A stretch of DNA of 12,078 nt from JAEUPI01 sp036520715 (GTDB lineage: Bacteria; Pseudomonadota; Gammaproteobacteria; Burkholderiales; Burkholderiaceae_C): positions 1 through 12,078 of the forward strand of contig DATDJF010000311.1 of the NCBI GenBank assembly GCA_036520715.1. Direction: 5' to 3'. Made by a program: the position numbers and the translations under genes. Shown one piece after another: positions 1 to 5,979 of this stretch. The number at the start of each line of letters is the position of its first letter. Position 1 is the first letter of the stretch. The notes beneath the pieces were generated by a model, which was given only the letters and a program-made list of their open reading frames with translations, was not told where the DNA came from and did not search any database.

Positions 1-471
1 CCGGACGGCATCTTCTTCGGCGGCATGGACCCGCAAGCCGGCCCGATGCTGCGCCAGATGGAGCAACTCGGCCTGGCCAACGTCAAGTACTTCGGCGGCG
101 ACGGCATCTGCACCGACAAGATCATCGAGCTGTCGGGCGGCGCCAAGACGCTGGGCAACGTGGTGTGCGCCGAAGGTGGCGCGTCGCTGGCCAAGATGCC
201 CGGCGGTACCGCCTGGAAGGCGCGCTACGACGCCAAGTACCCCAAGCAGTTCCAGGTCTACTCGCCCTACACCTACGACGCCACGCACGTGCTGGTGCAG
301 GCCATGGTCGAGGCCGGCTCGGCCGACCCCAAGGTCTACATGGCCAAGCTGGCGGCCATCAACTACAAGGGCGTCACGGCCAACATCGGGTTCGAGAAGG
401 ACGGCGAGCTGAAGAACCCCGCGATGACGCTGTACATGTACAAGGACGGCAAGAAGGTGCCGCTGAACTGA
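1..471 (+). CDS. Branched-chain amino-acid ABC transporter substrate-binding protein, C-terminal part
   Basis: This is the last 156 codons of a gene whose start lies left of the window; the frame is open from base 1 and ends in TGA at 469-471. The product resembles the second lobe of LivJ/LivK-type periplasmic binding proteins, which deliver leucine, isoleucine, valine or related compounds to an ABC permease. Visible family features are the FFGGMDPQAGPMLRQM stretch, the SPYTYDATHVLVQAM helix, the 'AGSADPKVYMAKL' segment, and the closing 'TANIGFEKDGELKNPAMTLYMYKDGK' pattern, in which a Gly-x-x-x-Phe-x-x-x-Gly turn precedes the last strand. The signal peptide and first lobe are outside the window, so the ligand cannot be judged. 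A strong terminator follows immediately, so this is the last gene of its transcript. The family call is firm; substrate specificity is not. Confidence 0.9.
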   Translation, partial: PDGIFFGGMDPQAGPMLRQMEQLGLANVKYFGGDGICTDKIIELSGGAKTLGNVVCAEGGASLAKMPGGTAWKARYDAKYPKQFQVYSPYTYDATHVLVQAMVEAGSADPKVYMAKLAAINYKGVTANIGFEKDGELKNPAMTLYMYKDGKKVPLN

Positions 472-498
472 TCAGCACTGTCTCGTTTCCGCTCGACC

Positions 499-528
499 AG
501 GGCGCCGTTCGCGGCGCCCTTTTTCTTT
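499..528 (+). terminator. Intrinsic terminator after the binding-protein gene
   Basis: A perfect 8-bp GC-rich stem, AGGGCGCC (499-506) with GGCGCCCT (513-520), closes a 6-base loop and is followed by TTTTCTTT (521-528). It starts 28 bases after the stop codon at 471. There is no T-run on the opposite strand, so it acts only on rightward transcription. Confidence 0.9.
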
Positions 529-541
529 GCGTGCTCTCGAA

Positions 542-622
542 TCACGCCGCGCCGGTGCTGCCGGTGATGTAGCTCGAGCAGCACGGCGCCGCCAGGAACA
601 CATACGCCGGCAGATCGCCCGC
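542..622 (-). pseudogene. Relic of a short-chain dehydrogenase/reductase C-terminus
   Basis: On the minus strand the codons from 622 down to a TGA at 544-542 read AGD followed by LPAYVFLAAPCCSSYITG and then STGAA. The pattern P-A-Y-V-F-L-A, two or three residues, then S-S-Y-I-T-G is the C-terminal signature of classical SDR oxidoreductases, where it normally leads into a Gly-Gly-rich tail. Here the tail is lost, and upstream the frame soon decays into non-SDR sequence with a stop about 20 codons before the match. No Rossmann fold, Tyr-x-x-x-Lys motif or start codon is present. I read it as the remains of a decayed or deleted gene. The match is short and made by eye against the remembered family consensus, so it is a moderate-confidence call. 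Confidence 0.5.
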
Positions 623-644
623 TGGCGGGCAGCTTCGCGAAGCT
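617..644. repeat. Adjacent short hairpin and 14-bp perfect palindrome
   Basis: GCCCG (617-621) pairs with CGGGC (626-630). It is followed directly by the perfect 14-bp palindrome AGCTTCGCGAAGCT at 631-644. The site lies about 95 bases upstream of the DRDGDG-repeat gene, so it could be an operator. No function is shown by the sequence itself. Confidence 0.35.
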
Positions 645-736
645 TTACGCAGCGTTCACCTCCGCCGGTGGTCGGCGCCAGCGAGCACCTCGTTGTGGAA
701 GGGCGACCGTCGTGGTCGGCAACCCAGGAGAGTGTG

Positions 737-1135
737 ATGAGCAAGAGCAGACTGTTGGCCGCAGCGGCGCTGGTGGCAGCGGGGGCATTCGGCGTCGGTG
801 CCGCGCAGGCCCACGAAGCCCAGGTGAGCTGGTCGGTCACGATCGGCTCCCCGGTGCATGCGTTTCCCGTGCCCGCGCTGCCGCTGCCGGCGGTCGTCGT
901 CAGGCCGGCGCCGATGCCGTACCCCGTGATGCACCCCGTGCGCTACGACCAACGCTATCGCCAACCCACGCGCTGGGACCGTGATGGCGACGGCCTGCCC
1001 AACCGCCACGACCGCCTCTACAACCCGCAGTGGGACCGCGACGGCGACGGCATCCCGAACGGCCGCGATCGCTTCGACAACCGGCGCCACGATCGCGACG
1101 GCGACGGCATCCCGAATCGATACGACCGCCATTGA
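737..1135 (+). CDS. Small secreted protein with DRDGDG (thrombospondin type 3-like) calcium-binding repeats
   Basis: This 132-residue protein has a clear Sec signal peptide: MSKSR, then a hydrophobic stretch at residues 6-22 ending in AQA (23-25), with cleavage expected before His26. A middle part rich in Pro and Val (about 35-68) leads into three repeats, DRDGDGLPNRHDR (81-93), DRDGDGIPNGRDR (100-112) and DRDGDGIPNRYDR (119-131). They are spaced exactly 19 residues apart. DxDGDG loops of this kind bind calcium in thrombospondin type 3 and related bacterial repeats, so a periplasmic or exported calcium-binding role is inferred. The start at 737 has an AGGAG ribosome site (726-730) at normal spacing; longer in-frame versions reaching back to 527 lack a signal peptide at their N-terminus. 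The gene has its own terminator and appears monocistronic. The specific function is unknown. Confidence 0.8.
   Translation: MSKSRLLAAAALVAAGAFGVGAAQAHEAQVSWSVTIGSPVHAFPVPALPLPAVVVRPAPMPYPVMHPVRYDQRYRQPTRWDRDGDGLPNRHDRLYNPQWDRDGDGIPNGRDRFDNRRHDRDGDGIPNRYDRH
977..1129 (+). repeat. Three tandem 57-bp units encoding DRDGDG loops
   Basis: Units begin at 977, 1034 and 1091 with an exact 57-base period, matching 19 codons. The second and third share a longer identical DNA stretch than the first, which suggests that the last duplication was the most recent. The conserved core of each unit is the Asp-Arg-Asp-Gly-Asp-Gly loop, and the linkers between loops differ. Confidence 0.8.
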
Positions 1136-1152
1136 ACCCACTCGAGTGAATG

Positions 1153-1180
1153 GAAAACGCCCCTCACGGGGCGTTTTCTC
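1153..1180 (+). terminator. Intrinsic terminator after the DRDGDG-repeat gene
   Basis: A perfect 11-bp stem, GAAAACGCCCC (1153-1163) with GGGGCGTTTTC (1168-1178), closes a TCAC loop. The A-tract and T-tract flank the GC core, so the hairpin can end transcription from either direction. It begins 18 bases after the stop at 1135. Confidence 0.88.
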
Positions 1181-1252
1181 TTGGGCGGTTCATGCATCGG
1201 CATGGGGCTTGCCCAGGGCGCTCTCAACGAGTCTTTCACCTGGGGATCTGCG

Positions 1253-2068
1253 ATGCGATCAGCCACCGTCTTGTCGAGTTCAGTGCGTCCCCCGATTCAT
1301 GCATCGGGTCGAGGCGCGCGCGCCTTGGCGATCGTCGTTGCGCTGCTCGGGCCCTCGATAGGACATGCCGGTCCGATCCTCCACGAGTCAGCGGCCGGGT
1401 ACTCAGACGTGCGGGGCTGGTCCAACGCCAGCGGGAGCTATGCCGTCGATTTTGATTCTGCAAATTTTCTATCGGGGTTTGTCGATCGGGTTTCCTATTC
1501 GACTGCGTCGTCCCTCTACTCGGTTCGGAGCGACCGCGTTTCGTTCTCCGACGGCCAGGGTCTTGTTCCGGCTGAGATGCGCATCGATGCCCGGATCCAA
1601 GGCAACGGGACCCCTTCCGGCCACCTGTTGGGCGGCGCCCTGACAGTCTTCGCAGGCGCTGCCGGCATTCCCGCGTGGGGAATCGCGCCCAACCAGCCGC
1701 TCCTGGTGGGTCATGCGCTCGATGCAGCGGCGTTGCCTGGCATCTACGACACGGCGCTTCTCTTCCAGCTGACGTACACCAACCCCGTGCTCTCCGGCCT
1801 GGGCGGCTATCTGACCTACTTCCATCCGGACGTTGACAGTTGGACCAACGATCTGTCCAACACACCACTTGCGTTCCAACCCTGGGCTCATGATTTCCAC
1901 CGGACCCATACCGGGTTCACGTTTTGGGATCTGTACCCAACGTTCAAGGTTCCTGAACCTGCTTCCTTCTTGCTGGTCGGGACGACGCTCCTCGTGTTCG
2001 GGGTCGCGGGGCGCCTGACCCGAAGAACCAAGGACGCGCGACCATCCATGACGGCGCTGCAGTTCTAG
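1253..2068 (+). CDS. PEP-CTERM sorting-domain protein
   Basis: This is a 271-residue exported protein. Residues 1-39 form a signal peptide with a long basic n-region and a hydrophobic core (about 24-35) ending near GHA. The C-terminus carries the PEP-CTERM signal: VPEPASF from residue 233, a hydrophobic helix to about 252, then GRLTRR (253-258), followed by an unusually long 13-residue tail. In this family an exosortase recognises the Pro-Glu-Pro motif and processes the protein at the inner membrane, usually in species that make exopolysaccharide; no exosortase gene is in the window. The middle is rich in Ser, Gly, Tyr and Asn, typical of extracellular PEP-CTERM proteins, and I recognise no enzyme motif in it. 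The start at 1253 is chosen because it gives a sensible signal peptide and follows a TGGGGA ribosome site; an in-frame start at 1181 lies on the preceding terminator. Third-position GC is visibly lower than in its neighbours around 1440-1520, which may point to separate ancestry. Confidence 0.82.
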   Translation: MRSATVLSSSVRPPIHASGRGARALAIVVALLGPSIGHAGPILHESAAGYSDVRGWSNASGSYAVDFDSANFLSGFVDRVSYSTASSLYSVRSDRVSFSDGQGLVPAEMRIDARIQGNGTPSGHLLGGALTVFAGAAGIPAWGIAPNQPLLVGHALDAAALPGIYDTALLFQLTYTNPVLSGLGGYLTYFHPDVDSWTNDLSNTPLAFQPWAHDFHRTHTGFTFWDLYPTFKVPEPASFLLVGTTLLVFGVAGRLTRRTKDARPSMTALQF

Positions 2069-2128
2069 TGCACGAAGGGTGAGGGCCCGAACCGCAGGAC
2101 GTCGGATTTCCTGACAAGTGGCTAGAGG

Positions 2129-2153
2129 GTCGGGCGCAGTCGAAGCGCCCGAC
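2129..2153 (+). terminator. Hairpin downstream of the PEP-CTERM gene, no T-run
   Basis: A perfect 9-bp stem, GTCGGGCGC (2129-2137) with GCGCCCGAC (2145-2153), closes a 7-base loop about 60 bases after the stop codon. No T-tract follows, so it may stabilise the transcript end or assist termination rather than act as a full intrinsic terminator. Confidence 0.45.
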
Positions 2154-2228
2154 GGCGCCAAGTCGTTGATCCGTACCGGTTTCCTGCCCGGCCGTCACGG
2201 GTGGCGCGGAGTTTGCACTGCCGGGTAG

Positions 2229-2384
2229 GTGGACATCGTCGTGGCAATGGTTGCCGGCGCCGCACTGGTGCTTGGTGGGATCGGGATCCTCAAATCGGCG
2301 ACCAGGCGCTGCAAGTGGTGCCGCGAGCGAATCAGCAAGTCCGCGCTGAGTTGTCCCACGTGCGGCCGGCGTCTGCCACGCTGA
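2229..2384 (+). CDS. Small membrane-anchored zinc-ribbon protein (51 codons)
   Basis: This short open frame has no ATG at its start. It opens with GTG at 2229, directly after an in-frame TAG (2226-2228), and ends in TGA at 2382-2384. The product has one hydrophobic segment (residues 3-21, VVAMVAGAALVLGG and following), then a basic linker and two Cys pairs: CKWC at 28-31 and CPTC at 42-45. The spacing Cys-x2-Cys-x10-Cys-x2-Cys is that of a small zinc ribbon. GTG at 2241 is the better-supported start by ribosome site (AGGTGGA at 2227-2233, about 7 bases away) and would give 47 residues; ATG at 2247 is also possible. The layout predicts a membrane anchor with a cytoplasmic zinc-binding tail. 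No partner or function can be named. Coding is supported by the joint presence of the helix and both Cys pairs. Confidence 0.65.
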   Translation: MDIVVAMVAGAALVLGGIGILKSATRRCKWCRERISKSALSCPTCGRRLPR

Positions 2385-2443
2385 GGCGTTGCGGCGCAGA
2401 TCGATGGTGATCGCCGGAGTCTGACCGCTCAAGCAGGTCGTGG

Positions 2444-2534
2444 TGGCGGAGGGAGCGGGATTCGAACCCGCGGTGGGCTGTTAACCCACACATGCTTTCC
2501 AGGCATGCGACTTAAACCGCTCATCCATCCCTCC
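2444..2534 (-). tRNA. tRNA-Ser (anticodon GGA)
   Basis: On the minus strand the 5' end at 2534 starts GGAGGGA, which pairs with TCCCTCC before the discriminator G (2447) and an encoded CCA (2446-2444). The D-arm sequence GATGAGCGGTTTAAGTC, an anticodon stem GCATG/CATGT-type around the loop CTGGAAA, and a T-arm GCGGG-TTCGAAT-CCCGC are all visible. The anticodon GGA is at 2500-2498 and reads the serine codons UCC and UCU. The long variable arm (GTGGGTTAACAGCCCAC) is the class II feature expected of tRNA-Ser. The length is 88 bases plus CCA. Confidence 0.97.
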
Positions 2535-2567
2535 GCTGCTGCGCGCGGTCGCTGCAGGGCTCGCTGG

Positions 2568-2598
2568 CATTCTAGCCAGATGCCCCATGTCTAGAATG
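2568..2598. promoter_or_regulatory. Inverted repeat with TAGAAT on both strands between tRNA-Ser and the kinase gene
   Basis: CATTCTAG (2568-2575) and CTAGAATG (2591-2598) form a perfect 8-bp dyad with a 15-base spacer. Each arm contains TAGAAT, a good -10 hexamer, pointing left towards the tRNA (about 35 bases upstream of its 5' end) and right towards the kinase. No convincing -35 box sits 17 bases from either one. It could be a pair of divergent promoters or a dimeric regulator site. Confidence 0.4.
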
Positions 2599-2687
2599 TG
2601 CCGCCGCTGATCGGGGACGCTGGCCGTCGTCCCGGGCGACGACGCAGATCCGCGTCCTGACATGGTCTTCGCAGGGCTTCAGCACGC

Positions 2688-4427
2688 ATGAAACTCAAGG
2701 CGCTTCCCGCCTCACCCGATGCTTTGCGCTTGCAGGTGATGTGGCGTGTCTTGCGGCTGGGCGGCGCGCTGCTCGGCGTCACGCTCGTGGGATACGCGCT
2801 GGCCTATACGCTGGCGGGCCGCTGGGTGTTGGCCGCGGTGGAGGCGGCCGGCCTCGTGGCGCTGGCCGTCGTCTATCTGACCGCAAGCAGGCGCGATGCG
2901 CCCGAGTGGGGCGTTTGTGGGGTGGCGATCGTGACCTGGCTCGCGCTGGCCGTCGTGATCGTGCTGCAAGGCGGCCTCACGGCGCCCGCGCTGGCCTGGC
3001 TGTTGGCGGTGTCGCCGCTCGCCATCGTCGCGGGGCTGTCGATCGCGCTGCCCATCACCGGTGCGACCTTGTTGTTCGTCGTCGGGCTGTACACGGCCGA
3101 GGTCGCGGGCTGGCTGCCGGCCGCTGTGTCGGTGGGCTCGCCGCAGCGCGCAGTCTCGGCGTGCCTGATCGTGTTGCTGTTCGCCGTGTTCGCCACCTAC
3201 TCGCAGCGCTGGCGCGAGCTGATGGCCGCCGAGCTGGCAGCAGCGCGTGACGAGGCGATTCGCCACAACGCGCTGAAGGATCAGTTCATCACCCACCTGA
3301 ACCACGAGATCCGCACGCCGTTGAACGCCTTGACGACAGCCGCCGAAGTGCTGGCCAAGCAGGACATGACACGCGTGCAGCGCACGCTGGTCGATGCCCA
3401 GCTCGGCGCCGCGCGCCACCTGCTGGGTTTGATCAACAACGTGCTCGACCACTCGCGCCTGAGCACCGCGGGCGTGCTGCTGGAGTCGCAGCCGTTGAGC
3501 GTGCCCGAGGTGGTGACCCAGGTGGTGACCATGTTCCGGCCGGCGGCCGCGGACAAGGGGATCGTGCTCACCATGCTCGGCGGCGAGCGTGAAACCGGCA
3601 CCCGGCTCGGCGACGCCACGCGTCTTCGCCAGATTCTTGCGAATCTCACCTCCAACGCGGTCAAGTTCACCGCGCGCGGTCACGTGCACATCGAGATCGG
3701 CAACGGCGGCACGGTCGACGACGACAGCGTCGTCATTCGCGTTCGCGACAGCGGCGAAGGCATGGACGAGGTCGCGCTGAAACGCCTGTTCCAGCCCTAT
3801 GTCCAGCTCGATGCCTCGGTGCCGCGCCGCCATGGCGGCAGCGGGCTGGGTTTGGCGATCTGCCGCGAGCTGACCACGCTGATGGGCGGCACGATCGACG
3901 TCGACTCCACTCCGGCCGCCGGCACCTGCTTCACGCTGCGGCTGCCGATGCCGCGCGCGCCCGCCGAGCCGGCGGGCGACGCGACCCAGGACGCCACACA
4001 GCGGCAGCGGCGGCTGGTGCTGCTGGTCGAAGACGATCCGACCAACCGCATCATCGTGGCAGCCGCGCTCGAGCATCTCGGCGCCGCGGTCGACGTGGCC
4101 GAGTCGGGAAGCGCGGCACTGGATCTGCTGTCCCAACGCAGCTACGACCTGGTGCTGATGGATCGCCGCATGCCCGGCATCGACGGACTCGAGGCCATGC
4201 GCCGGTGGCGGGCCGACGAACAGCTGCGTGGCGATGCCGGCGTGCCGATCATCGCGCTCACCGGCGATGCCGATCCGCTGAGTCGCACGGAGCTGCTGCA
4301 GGCCGGTGCCGACGATGTGCTGATCAAGCCGGCATCGATCGAACGGCTGAGCCATCTGCTGGGCGCCGCCGCCTCGCTGCGCCAGCAACGAAAGGCGGCG
4401 CGGTTCGCGGTCAACGCGCCGGTGTAG
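2688..4427 (+). CDS. Membrane-bound hybrid sensor histidine kinase with C-terminal receiver
   Basis: This 579-residue protein is a hybrid two-component kinase. Residues 20-170 hold about five or six hydrophobic segments with very short loops and no large periplasmic sensor, so the signal may be sensed in or at the membrane. The HisKA domain has the phosphorylated His206 in HEIRTPLN (206-213). The ATPase domain shows the N-box with Asn319 and Asn323, the G1 box DSGEG (354-358), LFQPYVQ (367-373) and the G2 box GGSGLGLA (383-390). After a Thr/Gln-rich linker, the receiver (442-555) has acidic Glu448/Asp449, phospho-acceptor Asp492, Thr525 and Lys547, so every catalytic position looks intact. 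There is no Hpt domain and no response regulator next to it, so it is an orphan that must pass its phosphate on through unlinked partners. The start at 2688 has only a weak AGGG ribosome site (2673-2676). Confidence 0.92.
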   Translation: MKLKALPASPDALRLQVMWRVLRLGGALLGVTLVGYALAYTLAGRWVLAAVEAAGLVALAVVYLTASRRDAPEWGVCGVAIVTWLALAVVIVLQGGLTAPALAWLLAVSPLAIVAGLSIALPITGATLLFVVGLYTAEVAGWLPAAVSVGSPQRAVSACLIVLLFAVFATYSQRWRELMAAELAAARDEAIRHNALKDQFITHLNHEIRTPLNALTTAAEVLAKQDMTRVQRTLVDAQLGAARHLLGLINNVLDHSRLSTAGVLLESQPLSVPEVVTQVVTMFRPAAADKGIVLTMLGGERETGTRLGDATRLRQILANLTSNAVKFTARGHVHIEIGNGGTVDDDSVVIRVRDSGEGMDEVALKRLFQPYVQLDASVPRRHGGSGLGLAICRELTTLMGGTIDVDSTPAAGTCFTLRLPMPRAPAEPAGDATQDATQRQRRLVLLVEDDPTNRIIVAAALEHLGAAVDVAESGSAALDLLSQRSYDLVLMDRRMPGIDGLEAMRRWRADEQLRGDAGVPIIALTGDADPLSRTELLQAGADDVLIKPASIERLSHLLGAAASLRQQRKAARFAVNAPV

Positions 4428-4435
4428 CGCCCGCC

Positions 4436-4456
4436 GCCGGCTCGTCGAGAGCCGGC
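4436..4456. terminator. Hairpin between the convergent kinase and SPFH genes
   Basis: GCCGGCTC (4436-4443) and GAGCCGGC (4449-4456) form an 8-bp stem with a 5-base loop in the 33-base gap between two converging stop codons. Neither side has a T-run. It is suited to serve both transcripts, but termination is not shown. Confidence 0.45.
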
Positions 4457-4460
4457 CAGC

Positions 4461-5372
4461 CTAACTCTTGCCCTGACCCTTCATCAGCGTCATCGCGGTG
4501 CCGATCAGCGCCGCCACCTCGCTCATGTTGCCGGGCACGATCATCGTGTTGTTGACCCGCGCAAGGTTCTGGTAGGCCTCGACCGCGCGTTCGGCCACCT
4601 TGAGTTGCACGGCCTGCTCACCACCGGGCTGCTGGATCGCAGCAGCGATCTTGCGGATGGCGTCGGCGGTGGCATCGGCGACAGCCGTGATGGCCGCGGC
4701 CTCGCCCTGCGCGTTGTTGATCTCGGCCTGCTTCTCGCCTTCGGAGCGCGCGATGGAGGCCTCGCGCTCGCCGGTGGCGATGTTGATCTGCTCCTGGCGG
4801 CGGCCTTCGGAGGCGGCGATCAACGCGCGCTTCTCGCGCTCGGCGGTGATCTGCGCCTGCATGCTGCGCAGGATCTCGTTCGGCGGCGTGAGGTCCTTGA
4901 TCTCGTAGCGCAACACCTTGACGCCCCAGTTGAGCGCCGCCTCGTCGAGCGCGCTGACAACCGCGGCGTTGATCGCGCCGCGCTCCTCGAAGGTCTTGTC
5001 GAGCTCCATCTTGCCGACCACGCTGCGCAACGTGGTCTGCGCCAGCTGCGTGATCGCCACCACGTAGTTGCTCGAGCCGTAGCTGGCGCGCATCGCGTCG
5101 GTGATCTGGAAGTACAGGATGCCGTCCACCTGCAACTGCGTGTTGTCCTTCGTGATGCACACCTGGCTCGGCACGTCCAGCGGGATCTCCTTCAGCGAAT
5201 GTTTGTAGGCGACCCGATCGACGAACGGGATCACGAACTTCAGGCCCGGCGTCAGCGTGCGGTCGTAGCGACCGAGCCGCTCCACCACCCAGGCGTGCTG
5301 CTGCGGCACGATCTTGAACGTGCGAACCACGAAGATCACTGCGATGACGAGGACGATCAGTGCGACTTCCAT
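4461..5372 (-). CDS. qmcA: SPFH/stomatin-family membrane protease subunit (QmcA-type paraslipin)
   Basis: This 303-residue protein has an N-terminal membrane anchor (residues 2-17) and then the SPFH/Band 7 domain (about 20-185). The stomatin signature is clear: VPQQHAWVVERLGRYDRTLTPG at 22-43 and the ALDEAALNWGVKVLRYEIKDL segment at 141-161. A long helical stretch rich in Glu, Ala and Gln (172-245) is expected to form coiled coils, followed by a conserved C-terminal segment (250-300). Members assemble into large membrane rings and associate with FtsH or NfeD-type proteins in membrane protein quality control. An upstream nfeD 45 bases away on the same strand is the classic partner arrangement. 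The start at 5372 is set by a GGAGA ribosome site (5385-5381) at 8 bases. The family is certain; the symbol follows the E. coli homologue. Confidence 0.9.
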   Translation of the reverse strand: MEVALIVLVIAVIFVVRTFKIVPQQHAWVVERLGRYDRTLTPGLKFVIPFVDRVAYKHSLKEIPLDVPSQVCITKDNTQLQVDGILYFQITDAMRASYGSSNYVVAITQLAQTTLRSVVGKMELDKTFEERGAINAAVVSALDEAALNWGVKVLRYEIKDLTPPNEILRSMQAQITAEREKRALIAASEGRRQEQINIATGEREASIARSEGEKQAEINNAQGEAAAITAVADATADAIRKIAAAIQQPGGEQAVQLKVAERAVEAYQNLARVNNTMIVPGNMSEVAALIGTAMTLMKGQGKS

Positions 5373-5417
5373 GTCGGGTCTCTCCAGCGGAAATCAAAAC
5401 GGGGAGGGCGAGGGCAC

Positions 5418-5858
5418 TCAGCGCTCGGCGCGCGGCGCCACCACCAGGCGGCTGCCCTGCACGGCGACGATCGTGTGCTCGCCCGGCGCGGGCATCCCTG
5501 CGCCGCCGAAGCTCACCGACCAGGAGGCGCCGCGGTAGTTGACACGGGCGCTGCCGTCGGCGCCCCAGGCATCGACGCGCACGGTCTGGCCGATGTCGAG
5601 ATTGACGTCCGGGTTGGCCTCGGCAGGAGCCGATTGCGGCGCACGAACGCGCTTGAAGTGCCACAGCGCGGTCGCGCCGCCGCCCACCAGCGCCGCGGTG
5701 ACCAATTGAGCGTTGAAGCCGGTGCCTAGGTGCGCCGCCACGGCGGCGGCAGCAGCGCCGAGCGCGAGCATCAGCAGGTAGAAGGTGCCGCTGGCCAACT
5801 CGGCGGCCACCAGCAAGCCCGCCACCACCCACCACAGCGTCGATGCCGGCCAATCCAT
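5418..5858 (-). CDS. NfeD-like membrane protein
   Basis: This is a 146-residue short-form NfeD. Three hydrophobic segments (about 8-22, 27-45 and 51-68) are followed by a soluble C-terminal OB-fold (about 86-142) with the family pattern DIGQTVRVDAWGADGSARVNYRGASWSV. The ClpP-like serine protease domain of long NfeD proteins is absent, which is normal for the short class. It lies 45 bases upstream of the SPFH gene on the same strand, so the two are almost certainly one transcript and act together at the inner membrane. The start at 5858 is chosen because it begins with the membrane segment and has a strong GGGAGGG ribosome site just upstream. The in-frame extension to 6107 would run into the divergent decarboxylase gene and is Arg-rich, unlike NfeD. 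Confidence 0.88.
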   Translation of the reverse strand: MDWPASTLWWVVAGLLVAAELASGTFYLLMLALGAAAAAVAAHLGTGFNAQLVTAALVGGGATALWHFKRVRAPQSAPAEANPDVNLDIGQTVRVDAWGADGSARVNYRGASWSVSFGGAGMPAPGEHTIVAVQGSRLVVAPRAER

Positions 5859-5894
5859 GAAACCGCCCTCCCATGGCAAGTTTGCTTTGCGCGC

Positions 5895-5935
5895 AGTGTA
5901 GCGACATCGATCCGCGCGCCGATCGGTCCTACACT
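5895..5935. promoter_or_regulatory. Divergent promoter region with AGTGTAG/CTACACT inverted repeat
   Basis: AGTGTAG (5895-5901) and CTACACT (5929-5935) form a 7-bp inverted repeat with a 27-base spacer. Each arm carries TACACT, a -10-like hexamer, pointing left towards nfeD and right towards the decarboxylase gene. The rightward copy would start transcription about 40 bases before the decarboxylase start. No clear -35 boxes are visible. The assignment rests on position and the -10 match. Confidence 0.4.
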
Positions 5936-5979
5936 CTCGCGCTGCTCGATCCCGACGCGCCGGCCGGAGGCCTCTCACG

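Noticed and set aside
2201..2410. 69-codon plus-strand open frame over the zinc-ribbon gene
   Set aside because: Arg/Trp-rich composition with no motif. The overlapping frame from 2229 has a membrane helix and two Cys pairs and is the better coding candidate.
2069..2534. Genomic island or prophage inserted at the tRNA-Ser 3' end
   Set aside because: No integrase gene and no duplicated tRNA 3' end are visible on that side of the tRNA.
2712..4388. 558-codon open frame on the minus strand opposite the hybrid kinase
   Set aside because: It is the antisense of an unmistakable kinase. The product is Gln/Arg/His-rich with no family features, as expected from high GC suppressing stops.
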